Part shown: positions 37,879 to 47,981 of the stretch, piece by piece
Numbering within the stretch: position 1 is the stretch's first letter
Layout of the letters: every line of letters starts with the position of its first letter
Assembly: GCA_963820995.1 (NCBI GenBank)
Contig: CAWGCL010000008.1
Location: forward strand, 124,001-188,000
DNA: 64,000 nt
DNA from: JAGTVG01 sp963820995
GTDB taxonomy: Bacteria > Bacteroidota > Bacteroidia > Cytophagales > Cyclobacteriaceae
Direction of reading: 5' to 3'
The notes under the pieces: generated by a model
Seen by the model: the letters and a program-made list of their open reading frames with translations, nothing else
The model's database searches: none
Told to the model about the DNA's origin: nothing
Position numbers and translations under genes: made by a program

Positions 37879-38434
37879 ATGAAGAAGGTACTTCCAATTT
37901 TATTTTCCCTAACTATACTGGCAAGTTGCTCAGATACAACTTTCAAAGTCTGACTATGATAAAACGGTTGATTTTACCAAGTATAAAACATTGAGTTATT
38001 ATGGTTGGGCAAAGGACAGTGATAAAATCTTAAATCAATTTGATAAGGAAAGAATTGAAGGTGCTTTTGCCACGGAATTTATGAACAGGGGAATGGACTT
38101 CAAGCAAGCAGGAGGAGATATTACCGTATCACTCTTTATTGTTATGGATCAGAAAACAGGGGCTACCGCTTATACCACCCACATGGGTTATGGCGGCTAT
38201 GGTTATCCAGGCTGGGGCTGGGGTATGGGTGCTTCTTCGACTACCTATAATGAATATGATTACTATGTAGGAACCCTTGTTTGTGACGTTTTTGATACAG
38301 AATCTAAAAAACTGGTATGGCAAGGGGTTGTTTCCGGTGAAATAGATGACAATCCAAAATCAAGGGAACGAAACATACCCCGGGTAGTTCAGGAACTCAT
38401 GAAAAAGTACCCGGTAAAACCAATAACAAAATAA
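37879..38434 (+). pseudogene. DUF4136 lipoprotein, frameshifted just after the signal peptide
   Basis: ATG 37879 starts a lipoprotein signal (MKKVLPILFSLTILASCSD). The frame meets TGA at about 37954. One base later the DUF4136 domain reads on (KSDYDKTVDFTKYKTLSYYG, then FDKERIEGAFATEFMNRGMD) to a stop at 38434. The middle has a Gly/Tyr-rich loop (MGYGGYGYPGWGWGMG), and the C-terminal strand is KLVWQGVVSGEID. Total length is about 184 residues, the family norm. The protein would be anchored to a membrane; its function is unknown. A net one-base insertion between about 37930 and 37952 accounts for the break. Confidence 0.82.
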
Positions 38435-38551
38435 TTCCAATATAGTTCCCCTTTTATCAAGGATCTTCAGAATTTAAGCAGGATCTTCACTTCGCTCAGA
38501 AACTGGTCAGTAGCCTTTTCGGATTCTACCCGACGTAGGAGAGGGATCTTC

Positions 38552-39990
38552 TTATTCAGCGTTTATAGATCCCGTTAATCTAATATCCTTTGAGGAAGCA
38601 CCAACCATCAGTTCGACCTTTCCTTTTTCCAACAGGAAGGCATGTTTTTCCGTATCCCAATATGCCAATTCATCTGCTTTCAATGGTATACTTACAGTCA
38701 CACTCTTCCCAGAAGGAATATGGATGCGCTTAAAACCTTTTAATGCTTTCATTGGTCGCTCAAGTTTCGACTCCGGATATCTGACATAGACTTGTACCAC
38801 TTCATCACTACTCATAGCACCACTGTTTTTAACCTCTAACGACACCTCAACAATTCCGCCATCTTTTATGGAAGAATTGCTTATTTTAAGATCAGAATAT
38901 TCAAAATATGTAAAACTTAAACCATGACCAAAAGCAAACAGTGGTTCATGTGGATCATACATATAGGTACGACCATTTTGGATATTATAATCTAAAATAG
39001 GCAGAAGCTCATCAATCGAAGCGGACCAGGTTTGTACTAACCGACCTGCCGGGCTCACTTCACCGAATATCACATCAGCTAACCCATTACCCAATTCCTG
39101 ACTGGATTGCGTGATATGTAAAATGGCCGGCACATGTTCTTTCGACCAGGGTATTGCATATGGAAAGCTCGATACTAAAACGAGAACCGTATTTGAATTG
39201 GCCGCCCTGACCAATTTTACAAGATCCTCTTGTTCCATGGAAATGGCCTGCCGGTCTACAGCTTCGCGGCCATGTATGCCCGTGAACCTCCTTCTACTAT
39301 TCCTTTATAAAAAGCATAGCCATAATATTCATAAAATTGACGTTCATCAAAATCGGAGGTGTTAATAAAGCGGTTGTTCTCATTACTGTTCGCCAGGAAA
39401 TGTTTCATCAGGGAGGCGGTCTTCCAGTATTTCGGATGGTCCCCCTGTAGTCCTTTGACGTAGGCTATGGTGAGTTCACCTGCCAAGTATGCATCTTCCC
39501 CATAACATTCTTCCGTCCGACCCCAACGGATATCCCTACCCAGATCAGCATTTGGTGCCAGGACAATTAAACCCGCCCTGCCATAATTCTGATTCTGGGT
39601 TAAATATCGTGTTTCATAGGCTTCCCAATCAGCAATTTCCTCAAGGAGTACCCGGTCCCACATCTGGGCCAGGCCTATTGCCTGGGGAAAGGTGGTAGTA
39701 GGAGCAGCATATTCTCCTTTTACTGCCCAGTTGGCAGGTCCACTCCATGCCAGTCCATGCAATCCCTCAACAATTCGGGTTCCTTTTAGCCCTAATCTGG
39801 GGACTCCCCTAAGAAAAGGTGAAAGATGATCGATCTTTTCTTCAAGCGTCATAAGAGATATTAAATTATCAATGCGTTCGTCTTCAGGAAGTGATGCATC
39901 CTGAAATGGGAAATCCTGACTTTTCCCTTGATATTGAAAACAAATGATGAAGAAAAAAATGAGATGCAGAATGATCTTTATGTTTTTCAT
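38552..39990 (-). pseudogene. GH3 beta-glycosidase with a large internal deletion
   Basis: The N-terminal 243 residues (from a signal peptide at 39990) read as a GH3 beta-xylosidase/beta-glucosidase, with RIVEGLHGLAWSG, LIVLAPNADLGRDIRWGRTE and SLMKHFLANSNENN. At about 39251-39264 the homology jumps from GGSRAYMAA to DRQAISMEQEDLVKLVRA. The following 228 residues are the C-terminal GH3 and fibronectin III-like domains (EPLFAFGHGLSFTYFEYSDL; LKGFKRIHIPSGKSVTVSIP). The stretch between, including the catalytic nucleophile Asp (usual motif near VSD), is missing; I estimate several hundred residues. The frame also changes at the junction. The product could not be active. This is either a true deletion or an assembly join. 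Confidence 0.85.
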
Positions 39991-40075
39991 TATAATATAT
40001 TTAGAGACTATTTATTAAAAAGTTATTAAATATTGAAGGCCTGAATAACGAGTCGGTGGCTTTATAACCACTTGT

Positions 40076-41801
40076 TTAATGAAGGTCCCTAAGTACCTCC
40101 TTACCTGATCCTCCTTTCAGGAATTTAAAATCACATCCCTGGTCCGCCTGTTCAACGTTATTGATAAATAAATTTACATAGCCCCTATCAGAAGCGGGTT
40201 CAGGAGCAGTCCACTGTTTTCTTCTTTTTGCCAATTCTTCCTTGGAAACCAGTAAGATTAAGTGATTTCTTCCCAACGTTCAGTTCTATTAAATCGCCAT
40301 TCTTTACCAGAGCGAGCGTACCTCCAATTGAGGATTCGGGGGATATATGCAGAACAACTGTTCCATAAGCCGTTCCACTCATTCTACCATCGGATATACG
40401 TACCATATCTTTGACGCCCTTTTTTATTAGTTTCTGGGGTAATTCCATATTCCCTACTTCGGGCATGCCCGGGTATCCAACAGGACCGACCCCTTTAAGC
40501 ACCATTACACAAGTTTCATCAATATCCAGATCAGGATTATCTATTCTTTCATGATAGTCTTCTATGGATTCAAATACCACTGCTCTACCGGTGTGCTGCA
40601 ATAAATGGTCCGTTGCAGCAGAGGGTTTAATAACAGCGCCATTTTCACATAAATTACCTTTAAGTACTACAATACCTGCCTGCTTTTTTAATGGATTATT
40701 AACTGATGCTATAACTTCATTATTATAACAAACAGCATTTTGGCAGTTTTCACCAATACTCTTTCCATTTATAGTAAGGGCGTCAGTATGGATAACCTCA
40801 AAGAGTTCTTTAATAACGACAGGCAAACCTCCGGCATAATATAAATCTTCCATCAGGTATTTGCCTGCCGGCATCAAATTTACCAACAAGGGCATCTGAC
40901 TTGCTAATCGATCAAAATCATCTATATCAAGGGTCACTCCTATCCTACCTGCTATGGCTGTAAGATGGATCATAACATTCGTAGATCCTCCGATTGCTGA
41001 ATTTATTTTTATGGCATTTTCGAAAGCTTTCCTCGTCAGGATGGTTGATAATTTCAGGTCTTCACGCACCATTTCAACAATTCTGTTTCCTGATAAGTGT
41101 GCCATCACTTTTTTTCGGGCATCAACAGCTGGAATCGAGGAAGCGCCGGGGAGTGTCAATCCCAGGGTTTCCACAACACTTGCCATCGACGATGCGGTAC
41201 CCATTGTCATGCAATGACCTGCACTGCGGCTCATACACGATTCAGCATCCCTTAAATCATCTCTAGTAATCTTACCTTCTTTCATAGCGTCAGCCAATTG
41301 CCATGTAAGCGTCCCCGAACCAACATCTTTCCCTCGCCATTTCCCATTAAGCATGGGGCCTCCTGGCACAATGATTGTAGGAAGGTCAACACTACATGCA
41401 CCCATCAATGTGGAAGGGGTGGTTTTGTCACATCCCGTCAAAAGCACTATACCATCCAAGGGATTTGCCCGTATGGTCTCTTCTACATCCATACTGACGA
41501 GGTTTCGCCACATCATGGTAGAAGGCTTCATGATTGTTTCGCCCAAAGACATTACGGGAAATTCGAGCGGGAAACCTCCTGCTTCATAGACACCCCGTTT
41601 GACGATGTCTGCAAAATCCCTAAGGTGGGCATTACAAGGGGTAAGATCCGACCATGTATTGCAAATTCCTATTACCGGCCTGCCACGGAACATGTGATCG
41701 GGATGTCCCTGATTACGTAACCAGCTTCGATGGACAAATCCCATTTTATCATCATTTCCAAACCATTCTTCGCTTCGGAGTTTCTTATTATATTTTCCCA
41801 T
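40076..41801 (-). pseudogene. IlvD/Edd-family pentonate (L-arabinonate/D-xylonate-type) dehydratase, frameshifted near the C-terminus
   Basis: The reconstructed protein is about 575 residues. The three Fe-S cysteines are C56 (ICNTWSDLTPCNAHL), C124 (LLTGCDKTTPST) and C197 (SAGHCMTMGTASSM), at nearly the same spacing as in the characterised Rhizobium L-arabinonate dehydratase. The N-terminal WFGNDDKMGFVHRSWLRNQG and GGFPLEFPVMSLGE are typical of sugar-acid dehydratases rather than of IlvD in valine synthesis. The frame changes at about 40253. Removing one base gives SLNLLVSKEELAKRRKQW and continues to 40076. It would dehydrate a pentonate to the 2-keto-3-deoxy acid. It sits between a GH3 gene and a DUF1080 gene, which suits pentose catabolism. 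The break may be a sequence error. Confidence 0.87.
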
Positions 41802-42052
41802 GTCAGATAAAAATGATTGATTCTCAGTTATAGTACAAAAATTGAAATTGGCACTATTAAATTTATTTTGACAATCGATTTATTGTATAATTTGACAAAT
41901 CAGTTGGAGATTCATATGGCCAATTATTAAAAAATTCCTGTGCACCATGAAACATCAAATACCATCAAAGGTATCTGATCAGGAAACAATACACCTCAAG
42001 AATCAACATTCCGCAGGAATCTTCTCTGAGGATATTCCATATTGATATACAT

Positions 42053-43501
42053 CTACCAGCCAGGCACCCACATATCACCTCTTTCAAGCCCACATCCGTC
42101 AATGGCTTCGAGGCAGTATGTAAGGTTTCCCAGTTTGGAATCTATATTATTCGTCCCAAAGGTGAACTTAACACCCATTTCCTTCCCAAGTTTAACAAAA
42201 GTGTAACTTGGCATTTTTAAACGTGCACTGATTTCAATGGCTACTTCGTTATCAATGGCTGCCTGAATCACTTTTCTCATTCGTGGCTCGGTCCATAAAG
42301 CATCATATTGATCTACAATAGGATCAGGAAGATATGTGGCATTAACATATATGTCGATAGGTTCGTCATTTAAGATGGTAACAATATAGTCGACCAGCTT
42401 ATCCATAAAAGCTTCAGGATCTGAAAAATCAAGCCTATCAAGCTGATCGGCCATCCACATCTGCACAGGCTGGCCATTATCATCAACAAAAGTCATAGCA
42501 TCTGAAAACACATAATCGAAAGTATTTACAGCATCCATCGAAAAAATATCCACCCATTCTCGTCCTTCTGCCTGCATGGCATTAAAAGCCGGAACATTTT
42601 GAACAGTAGCTATATAATCAAGCAATTCCTGATCATTGTTTATAGGGAAGTTCTCTGCTTTACCACAATTAATAGCTATTCCATAGTCAATTCCTTTGTA
42701 CCTCGATTGGGCCAGGGCTTCTTCCATGGTAAGGTCTCCTTTCAGGTGCACATGCAGGTCCATTATAGGAAATCCTGACGCATGAAGCCTGGTTATGGTT
42801 CGTTCGAGGTCAGGATCAAGGCGTCTTTGTTTAAGTTCGAAAGCTGCATCGTCAGATAAGCTTTTTACCATTATGTTTTTAAAATATACACGGCTGCCCG
42901 GATCATGACCCTGAAGTGCAAATGTGCCTTCATCGAGAATTCGACCTTTCGAGCCCTCAGGCCGGTATGGATTTTCAGGTTCTGTATAATCCGTAATCAG
43001 TTGATCGTTTACACTGACCTGGATCCGGTCTCCTTTAACTACGATATGCATAGTGAACCATTCATTATCTTCAACCGTTGTCAGGAATTTATCCCTTACC
43101 CCATAAAGGCCAGCTGTTTTTTTCAATTCGGGACTATCGGGATTCCCGACGAAAGTATTATTGACCTGTATCTCATATCCTTTTGCAGGCCATCCTTCTT
43201 TTTGAAACTCAGTATGGATATATATGCCTGAATTGGATCCTGGCGTGGTCATGACATCGGCCTTAAATTCAAAATTCCTGAATTTTCCTTTATTCACATC
43301 ACCCGTATAATACAGATGAGATCTATCCCCTTGGCATACCAGACTTCCGTCTTTTACGGACCAGGTATCAACATTTTCACTGGCTGTCCAATCCTCCATG
43401 GATTGACCATCAAAAATCGAAATCCAGTCAGATTCAGTATTTGAGGGTTGACAATTAATCAGGAAGATCGTTGAGAAAGTTAAAATCAATATATTTTTCA
43501 T
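42053..43501 (-). CDS. Lipoprotein fusing a DUF1080 (3-keto-glycoside hydrolase-like) domain to a PHP/amidohydrolase-like domain
   Basis: The 482-residue protein starts at ATG 43501 with a lipoprotein signal (FSTIFLINC, Cys 17). Residues about 25-215 form a DUF1080 concanavalin-like domain (WISIFDGQSMEDWTASE; PGSNSGIYIHTEF; GHDPGSRVYFKNIMVK). Residues about 245-480 contain FPIMDLHVHLKGDLT, whose HxH begins a metal-dependent hydrolase barrel, and later AIEISARLKMPSY and KFTFGTNNID. DUF1080 proteins hydrolyse 3-keto-disaccharides in some bacteria. The second domain resembles PHP or amidohydrolase families that remain uncharacterised. It would act in the periplasm. It is intact, unlike its two downstream neighbours. 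Confidence 0.85.
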   Translation of the reverse strand: MKNILILTFSTIFLINCQPSNTESDWISIFDGQSMEDWTASENVDTWSVKDGSLVCQGDRSHLYYTGDVNKGKFRNFEFKADVMTTPGSNSGIYIHTEFQKEGWPAKGYEIQVNNTFVGNPDSPELKKTAGLYGVRDKFLTTVEDNEWFTMHIVVKGDRIQVSVNDQLITDYTEPENPYRPEGSKGRILDEGTFALQGHDPGSRVYFKNIMVKSLSDDAAFELKQRRLDPDLERTITRLHASGFPIMDLHVHLKGDLTMEEALAQSRYKGIDYGIAINCGKAENFPINNDQELLDYIATVQNVPAFNAMQAEGREWVDIFSMDAVNTFDYVFSDAMTFVDDNGQPVQMWMADQLDRLDFSDPEAFMDKLVDYIVTILNDEPIDIYVNATYLPDPIVDQYDALWTEPRMRKVIQAAIDNEVAIEISARLKMPSYTFVKLGKEMGVKFTFGTNNIDSKLGNLTYCLEAIDGCGLERGDMWVPGW

Positions 43502-43861
43502 GTGATTAGTTTTTTCATAAGTCGTACCTGTTTTTTGAGGGCACAACAATTATTTAAAAAGTTAGATATGGCATCGAAAGATAACATTATTTTAAACATT
43601 ATGCTTAAATGCAAATGTAAAAATTAGTAAAGAGGTTGAATGATATATTAAATAATCCCGTGAAAAGAAGCTGGCCCGGAGGGTTTGATTTTATTGGAAT
43701 AAAGAAAGGTTTACAATCATTCTATAGAAGATGCAGCTTTTAAATGTCAACATCTATATATGAATCCGTAATGCATGAAATTGATTGGAATCTAGCTGAT
43801 TTATCCTGAAAACAATTAGAATATATATCTATATGGGAACTCATTTCAAATCCCAAAAGTA
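43502..43861. other. Intergenic stretch upstream of the DUF1080 gene
   Basis: These 360 bases are AT-rich and free of long frames. They should contain the promoter of the minus-strand DUF1080 gene. I see no repeat or RNA gene. Confidence 0.5.
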
Positions 43862-43889
43862 AAAGAGGCTGTTTTTTAGACAGCCTCTT
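43862..43889 (-). terminator. Rho-independent terminator after glnN
   Basis: A perfect 10-bp stem AAGAGGCTGT / ACAGCCTCTT with an 8-base loop lies just 7 bases after the glnN stop and is followed on the minus strand by a T-rich stretch. The stem core GAGGCTG is the same as in the terminator at 894-913. Confidence 0.85.
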
Positions 43890-43896
43890 AATGTTA

Positions 43897-46059
43897 TTAG
43901 CGAATGAAAAGCAGTTCTCTATATTTCACCAATGGCCAATCGTCATTGTCAACATATAGTTCAAGCTTATCCACGTGGTAGCGGATGCGTTCAAAATATT
44001 TCTCTTTTATGTTGTCGCAATATTCAATGGCTTTTTCATAGGAATCATCAATCTTATTTATTCTTCTCCTTTCGTCAATCATTTCATTAACCCCGACTTT
44101 AATACTCTCAATATGCTTGGAGATTTCAGTTATGGTCTTTACAACTGCACTACTGTCGATACCGATACCTTTTAATCCATTTGCATTTTCAATCAATTTA
44201 TTCTGATAGGAAACAGAGGTAGGAATAATGTGGTTTAAAGCAAGGTCACCCATTACCCTCGATTCGATCTGAATCTTCATTATATAGTTCTCCAGCATGG
44301 TTTCATTTCTGGCTTCCAGTTCCCTTTCATTCAGAATATCATTTTTCATGAAAATATCTTTGTTCTTTTTGTCGAGATAGGCCTTTAATGCCCGTGGCGT
44401 ATTATTGATGTTAGACAATCCTCTTTTCTCAGCTTCCTTCACCCATTCATCAGAGTAATTATCTCCTTCAAATCGTACCTTTTTTGAAGATTTTACATAT
44501 TCTCTGAGAACGCTAACAATAGCCAGTCTCTTTTCAGATCCTTTTGAAATTCTGGCGTCCACATCTTTTTTAAACTGCTTCAGCTGTTCAGCAACAATCA
44601 GGTTTAAAACCGTCATCGGAGCAGCAACATTGGCCTCTCCGCCTACTGCCCTGAATTCAAATTTATTTCCAGTAAAAGCAAATGGTGAGGTTCGGTTTCT
44701 ATCGGTATTATCCAGAATTATTTCAGGAATTTTCTCAATACCGAATTTCATATACATGTTATCACCCTTTCTGATCTTTATGTTACCGCTATGCTCTAAT
44801 TCATCAAGCACAGTAGTAAGTTGGGAACCAATAAATACAGACATAATGGCTGGAGGTGCCTCATTGGCGCCCAGCCGATAGTCATTTCCGGAGGTCGCCA
44901 CACTGGCTCTCAGGAGGTCAGCATATTCGTAAACCGCTTTAATGGTATTTACAAAGAATACCAGGAATTGGAGGTTTTCTCTTGCGCTGCTACTAGGCTG
45001 GAACAGGTTTACACCTGTATTTGTAACTAGCGACCAGTTGTTATGCTTACCAGTACCGTTCAGGCCTGCAAATGGTTTCTCATGAAACAATACCCTCAGA
45101 CTATGCCTTTCAGCTACTTTCTGCATTGTATCCATCATAAGCTGGTTATGATCAGCTGCGACATTCAGCTCTTCGAAGAATGGTGCAACTTCGAACTGTC
45201 CTGGAGCAACTTCATTATGACGCGTACTAACAGGTATTCCAAGCTTATGGCATTCGATCTCAAAGTCCCTCATAAAGTTATAGATACGAGGAGCAATAGA
45301 ACCAAAGTAATGATCATCCAATTGCTGGCCTCGTGCCGGATTATGACCAAATACGGTCCTGCCAGCCATTACCAGGTCAGGTCTGGCAAAATATAAAGCC
45401 TTATCGATTACGAAATACTCCTGTTCACAACCCAGACTGGCGTTTACTTTCGATACATCCCTGTCAAAATACTTACAAACGGCAGTTGCAGCCTTATCCA
45501 CCAGCTCTAGGGCCTTTAGCAGAGGTGTTTTATTATCAAGTGCTTCACCGGTATAAGAAATAAACACTGTTGGAATACATAGTGTATTGCTCCAGATAAA
45601 CATTGGTGAACTAGGATCCCAGGCCGTGTAACCCCTGGCTTCAAAGGTACTTCTTATGCCCCCACTAGGAAAGGAAGAAGCATCTGGTTCCTGCTGAACC
45701 AGTGCACTGCCCTTGAACTTTTCTATTTTTTCACTACCATCAAAAAAAGTATCATGCTTTTCAGCGGTAGCACCCGTAAGTGGTTGGAACCAGTGTGTAT
45801 AATGGGTGATCCCCTTTGCCATAGCCCATGTTTTAACAGCAGCGGCAACCGCATCAGCTGTTTCGGAATCTATTTTTTTACCCTTATCAATATAATGATT
45901 GACTTTCTTATATACATCAGGAGATAAAGTTTCCTTCATCCGCTCCAGCCCGAATGCATTTACTCCAAAATAATCAGATATTTTTTTTGATGGAGCTGTA
46001 ACCTCTGGGAAAGTACGGTTACCCGCTTGTTCCAAAGATTTGAATCGAATTTGTGCCAT
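43897..46059 (-). CDS. glnN: Type III glutamine synthetase
   Basis: This 720-residue protein has the length of GSIII enzymes (about 700-730), roughly 250 longer than GSI. Markers in order are THWFQPLTGATAEKHDTF, the SSFPSGGIRSTFEARGYTAW segment, the catalytic SLGCEQEYFVID, then STRHNEVAPGQFEVAPFFEE, NGTGKHNNWSLVTN and NEAPPAIMSVFIG. The long C-terminal helical region is family-specific. It makes glutamine from glutamate, ammonia and ATP in the cytoplasm. It is the last gene of the minus-strand group amt, porin, DUF4468-like, glnN and is closed by a strong terminator. Control by nitrogen status is likely but no operator is recognised. Confidence 0.96.
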   Translation of the reverse strand: MAQIRFKSLEQAGNRTFPEVTAPSKKISDYFGVNAFGLERMKETLSPDVYKKVNHYIDKGKKIDSETADAVAAAVKTWAMAKGITHYTHWFQPLTGATAEKHDTFFDGSEKIEKFKGSALVQQEPDASSFPSGGIRSTFEARGYTAWDPSSPMFIWSNTLCIPTVFISYTGEALDNKTPLLKALELVDKAATAVCKYFDRDVSKVNASLGCEQEYFVIDKALYFARPDLVMAGRTVFGHNPARGQQLDDHYFGSIAPRIYNFMRDFEIECHKLGIPVSTRHNEVAPGQFEVAPFFEELNVAADHNQLMMDTMQKVAERHSLRVLFHEKPFAGLNGTGKHNNWSLVTNTGVNLFQPSSSARENLQFLVFFVNTIKAVYEYADLLRASVATSGNDYRLGANEAPPAIMSVFIGSQLTTVLDELEHSGNIKIRKGDNMYMKFGIEKIPEIILDNTDRNRTSPFAFTGNKFEFRAVGGEANVAAPMTVLNLIVAEQLKQFKKDVDARISKGSEKRLAIVSVLREYVKSSKKVRFEGDNYSDEWVKEAEKRGLSNINNTPRALKAYLDKKNKDIFMKNDILNERELEARNETMLENYIMKIQIESRVMGDLALNHIIPTSVSYQNKLIENANGLKGIGIDSSAVVKTITEISKHIESIKVGVNEMIDERRRINKIDDSYEKAIEYCDNIKEKYFERIRYHVDKLELYVDNDDWPLVKYRELLFIR

Positions 46060-46256
46060 AGTTTAATTAGAATTCTTAGTTATAAAATATTTAATTTATC
46101 CGTATTTTGATTATAAAATACACAACATTATAGGCCTATACATGCCATTTTTACAAAATAGTAGCTGGTTTTTAGAATATACCGCTAATTTGTTAAGCAA
46201 ATATATACCTTTTTGCAAAAGAATAATTTTTTTAATGCATTTTTTATGCATATTTT

Positions 46257-46838
46257 TTAATTTTTACGTATTTCTGCCATTTTTACCTCTAAATCAGTGC
46301 TTATATTTTTAATTTTACTATTAATTGCCTCAAAGTGGGCCCTCCATGTTTTTTTATCATTATCCGGATAATACTTCTCCAGAGGGTATTTTTTCGAGCT
46401 TTTCGGGACAAACTTTCCGAAACGGTCTCTGGCATATTTAATGAACCTGAAATTATTGATTTTGTATTCATATTTTGAACCTTCGACTTTGACCGTAATA
46501 TCAGCCATCATAACACCATCAACCTGCTTGGTAAGGGCCGGTTTTACAATTAGATAAAATCCAAACTGGTGAGATAGCTCCGTCAAGTCTTCACTGGCCT
46601 GAACTTCCTTAGTCAGCTGATCCGGCACAGAAAGGGTATTCAGGTATTTTAAAGCATTATCCCAGAGCGTAAGATATGTAAGCGAATCAGAATCCACCTT
46701 ATTACGATATTCAACTTTACCCTCATTATTTTCTGGTAAGGAGATGGTTTGCGCAATTATTTGAAAGGAAAATATATTTAGAAATAGAATTAATAGGAAA
46801 GGCCCGGAGAAGGCCTTCCCTGTATTAATTGTAGCCAT
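46257..46838 (-). CDS. Periplasmic protein, DUF4468-like (TBP-like fold)
   Basis: This 193-residue protein starts at ATG 46838, where a signal peptide begins (AFSGPFLLILFLNIFSFQII); longer starts upstream run into the porin gene. The body shows a two-segment alpha-beta pattern (VDSDSLTYLTLWDNALKYLN; ADITVKVEGSKYEYKINNFR) that I associate with DUF4468, and a basic C-terminus. It begins 4 bases after the stop of the outer-membrane porin gene. The function is unknown; the context suggests a periplasmic part of ammonium uptake. Confidence 0.68.
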   Translation of the reverse strand: MATINTGKAFSGPFLLILFLNIFSFQIIAQTISLPENNEGKVEYRNKVDSDSLTYLTLWDNALKYLNTLSVPDQLTKEVQASEDLTELSHQFGFYLIVKPALTKQVDGVMMADITVKVEGSKYEYKINNFRFIKYARDRFGKFVPKSSKKYPLEKYYPDNDKKTWRAHFEAINSKIKNISTDLEVKMAEIRKN

Positions 46839-46842
46839 ACAA

Positions 46843-47880
46843 TTAAAAAGCATAGATTGCTGCCAATAGAATTTGTGAAGCCGAAGAAGTAGGATCATTA
46901 TCTCCATTAACGAAGAAATCTGACGATCCGCTATCCAATCTCCATTCCGCAAGGAAACGCATTGGCCCCATCTGGAAGTTTCCTGTAATTGTGTTGGCAA
47001 ATACATTTTCATTTGATTCGGTTATTACACCACTCCTTGTTTTAAAGTATTCAGGTCTCCATCCAAGAGAAAAGAGATCTGAGAAGGCATATTGAGGATA
47101 TAAAGCAACACCAAAATACCCACCGTCGCTATCCGGTGCCGAGTAGTCAGCCAGGTTCAGACCCAGGAAGAACTTATCAGTGATCTGATAGGAAGTAGTC
47201 AGGTCTATAATTGTACCTGAAGGATTGCCTGTCAGAAAGTTTACATATATATCCCAGCCTTCAACCGGTGCCCAATATACTTGTGCTCCAAAATCGGATA
47301 TTCCATTGAAATCCTGATACACATTCCAATCATTGAACACCCCAACCATTACGGATAAGTTGTCCAGAATGGTCCAGTCTAATTTCAAACCAGCATTCTG
47401 GAATGGTCCAGCTGAAAACAGGTAGGATGTGGAATAATTGAAATTAGGAACGGGAGAGATCACTTCATATCCAACAAATGTACCCATATATCCGGCGGTC
47501 ATTGCGATCTTTTCAGTAAAGGCATATGTGACGTATAAATTCTGAATATTAATATTGATATCATCCTCAGCATCAAGCTGAAAAGTTGGAATGGATTTAA
47601 AACTGCGCGGACCAAAAGAGAACTCACCGACAAAACTGGCTTTTCCTACAGTTTGAGATAAAGCTATATCCAGCATACCGATGGATATTGAATTCTGGTT
47701 ATCAGCAAAGCTCGTTTTGATGTTGGAAGTGCCATCTTCATCCACATAACCTGAGAAATCGTATTTCCAATAGGTATCCACTGATCCGGAAATAGATAAT
47801 CCCGGCTTGTCATCCTCCTGAGCATAAGAAAGCACTGCAAACAACAATAATGATAATATTAAGGTTAATTTCTTTTCCAT
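46843..47880 (-). CDS. Outer-membrane beta-barrel porin (BBP2-like)
   Basis: The 345-residue protein begins with a signal peptide (LTLILSLLLFAVLSYAQ) and continues as amphipathic strands rich in Tyr, Phe and Gly (GLSISGSVDTYWKYDFSGY; AGPFQNAGLKLDWTILD; SLGWRPEYFKTRSG). It ends in the terminal Phe typical of barrel proteins (QILLAAIYAF). Such porins next to amt occur in Bacteroidota. It lies about 100 bases downstream of amt, across a strong hairpin, and 4 bases before the DUF4468-like gene. Transport of ammonium or a small nitrogen compound across the outer membrane is inferred from context. Confidence 0.85.
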   Translation of the reverse strand: MEKKLTLILSLLLFAVLSYAQEDDKPGLSISGSVDTYWKYDFSGYVDEDGTSNIKTSFADNQNSISIGMLDIALSQTVGKASFVGEFSFGPRSFKSIPTFQLDAEDDININIQNLYVTYAFTEKIAMTAGYMGTFVGYEVISPVPNFNYSTSYLFSAGPFQNAGLKLDWTILDNLSVMVGVFNDWNVYQDFNGISDFGAQVYWAPVEGWDIYVNFLTGNPSGTIIDLTTSYQITDKFFLGLNLADYSAPDSDGGYFGVALYPQYAFSDLFSLGWRPEYFKTRSGVITESNENVFANTITGNFQMGPMRFLAEWRLDSGSSDFFVNGDNDPTSSASQILLAAIYAF

Positions 47881-47935
47881 TTCTATTCTATTTTGAGTTT
47901 ATCAATTATTTTAAAAAGTTATCTTAACAGGTTTA

Positions 47936-47965
47936 GATCAGGGTAAGGTTTTCCTCACCCTGATC
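47936..47965 (-). promoter_or_regulatory. Strong intercistronic hairpin between amt and the porin gene
   Basis: Two 13-base arms, GATCAGGGTAAGG and CCTCACCCTGATC, pair with one mismatch around TTTT. There is no following T-run on the minus strand, so it is more likely an mRNA-stabilising or attenuating structure than a full terminator. Confidence 0.55.
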
Positions 47966-47981
47966 GGGAACTGTTCAAGTA

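Noticed and set aside
43975..45563. Several plus-strand open frames opposite glnN
   Set aside because: They lie antisense to a perfectly conserved glutamine synthetase and show no motif or start context.
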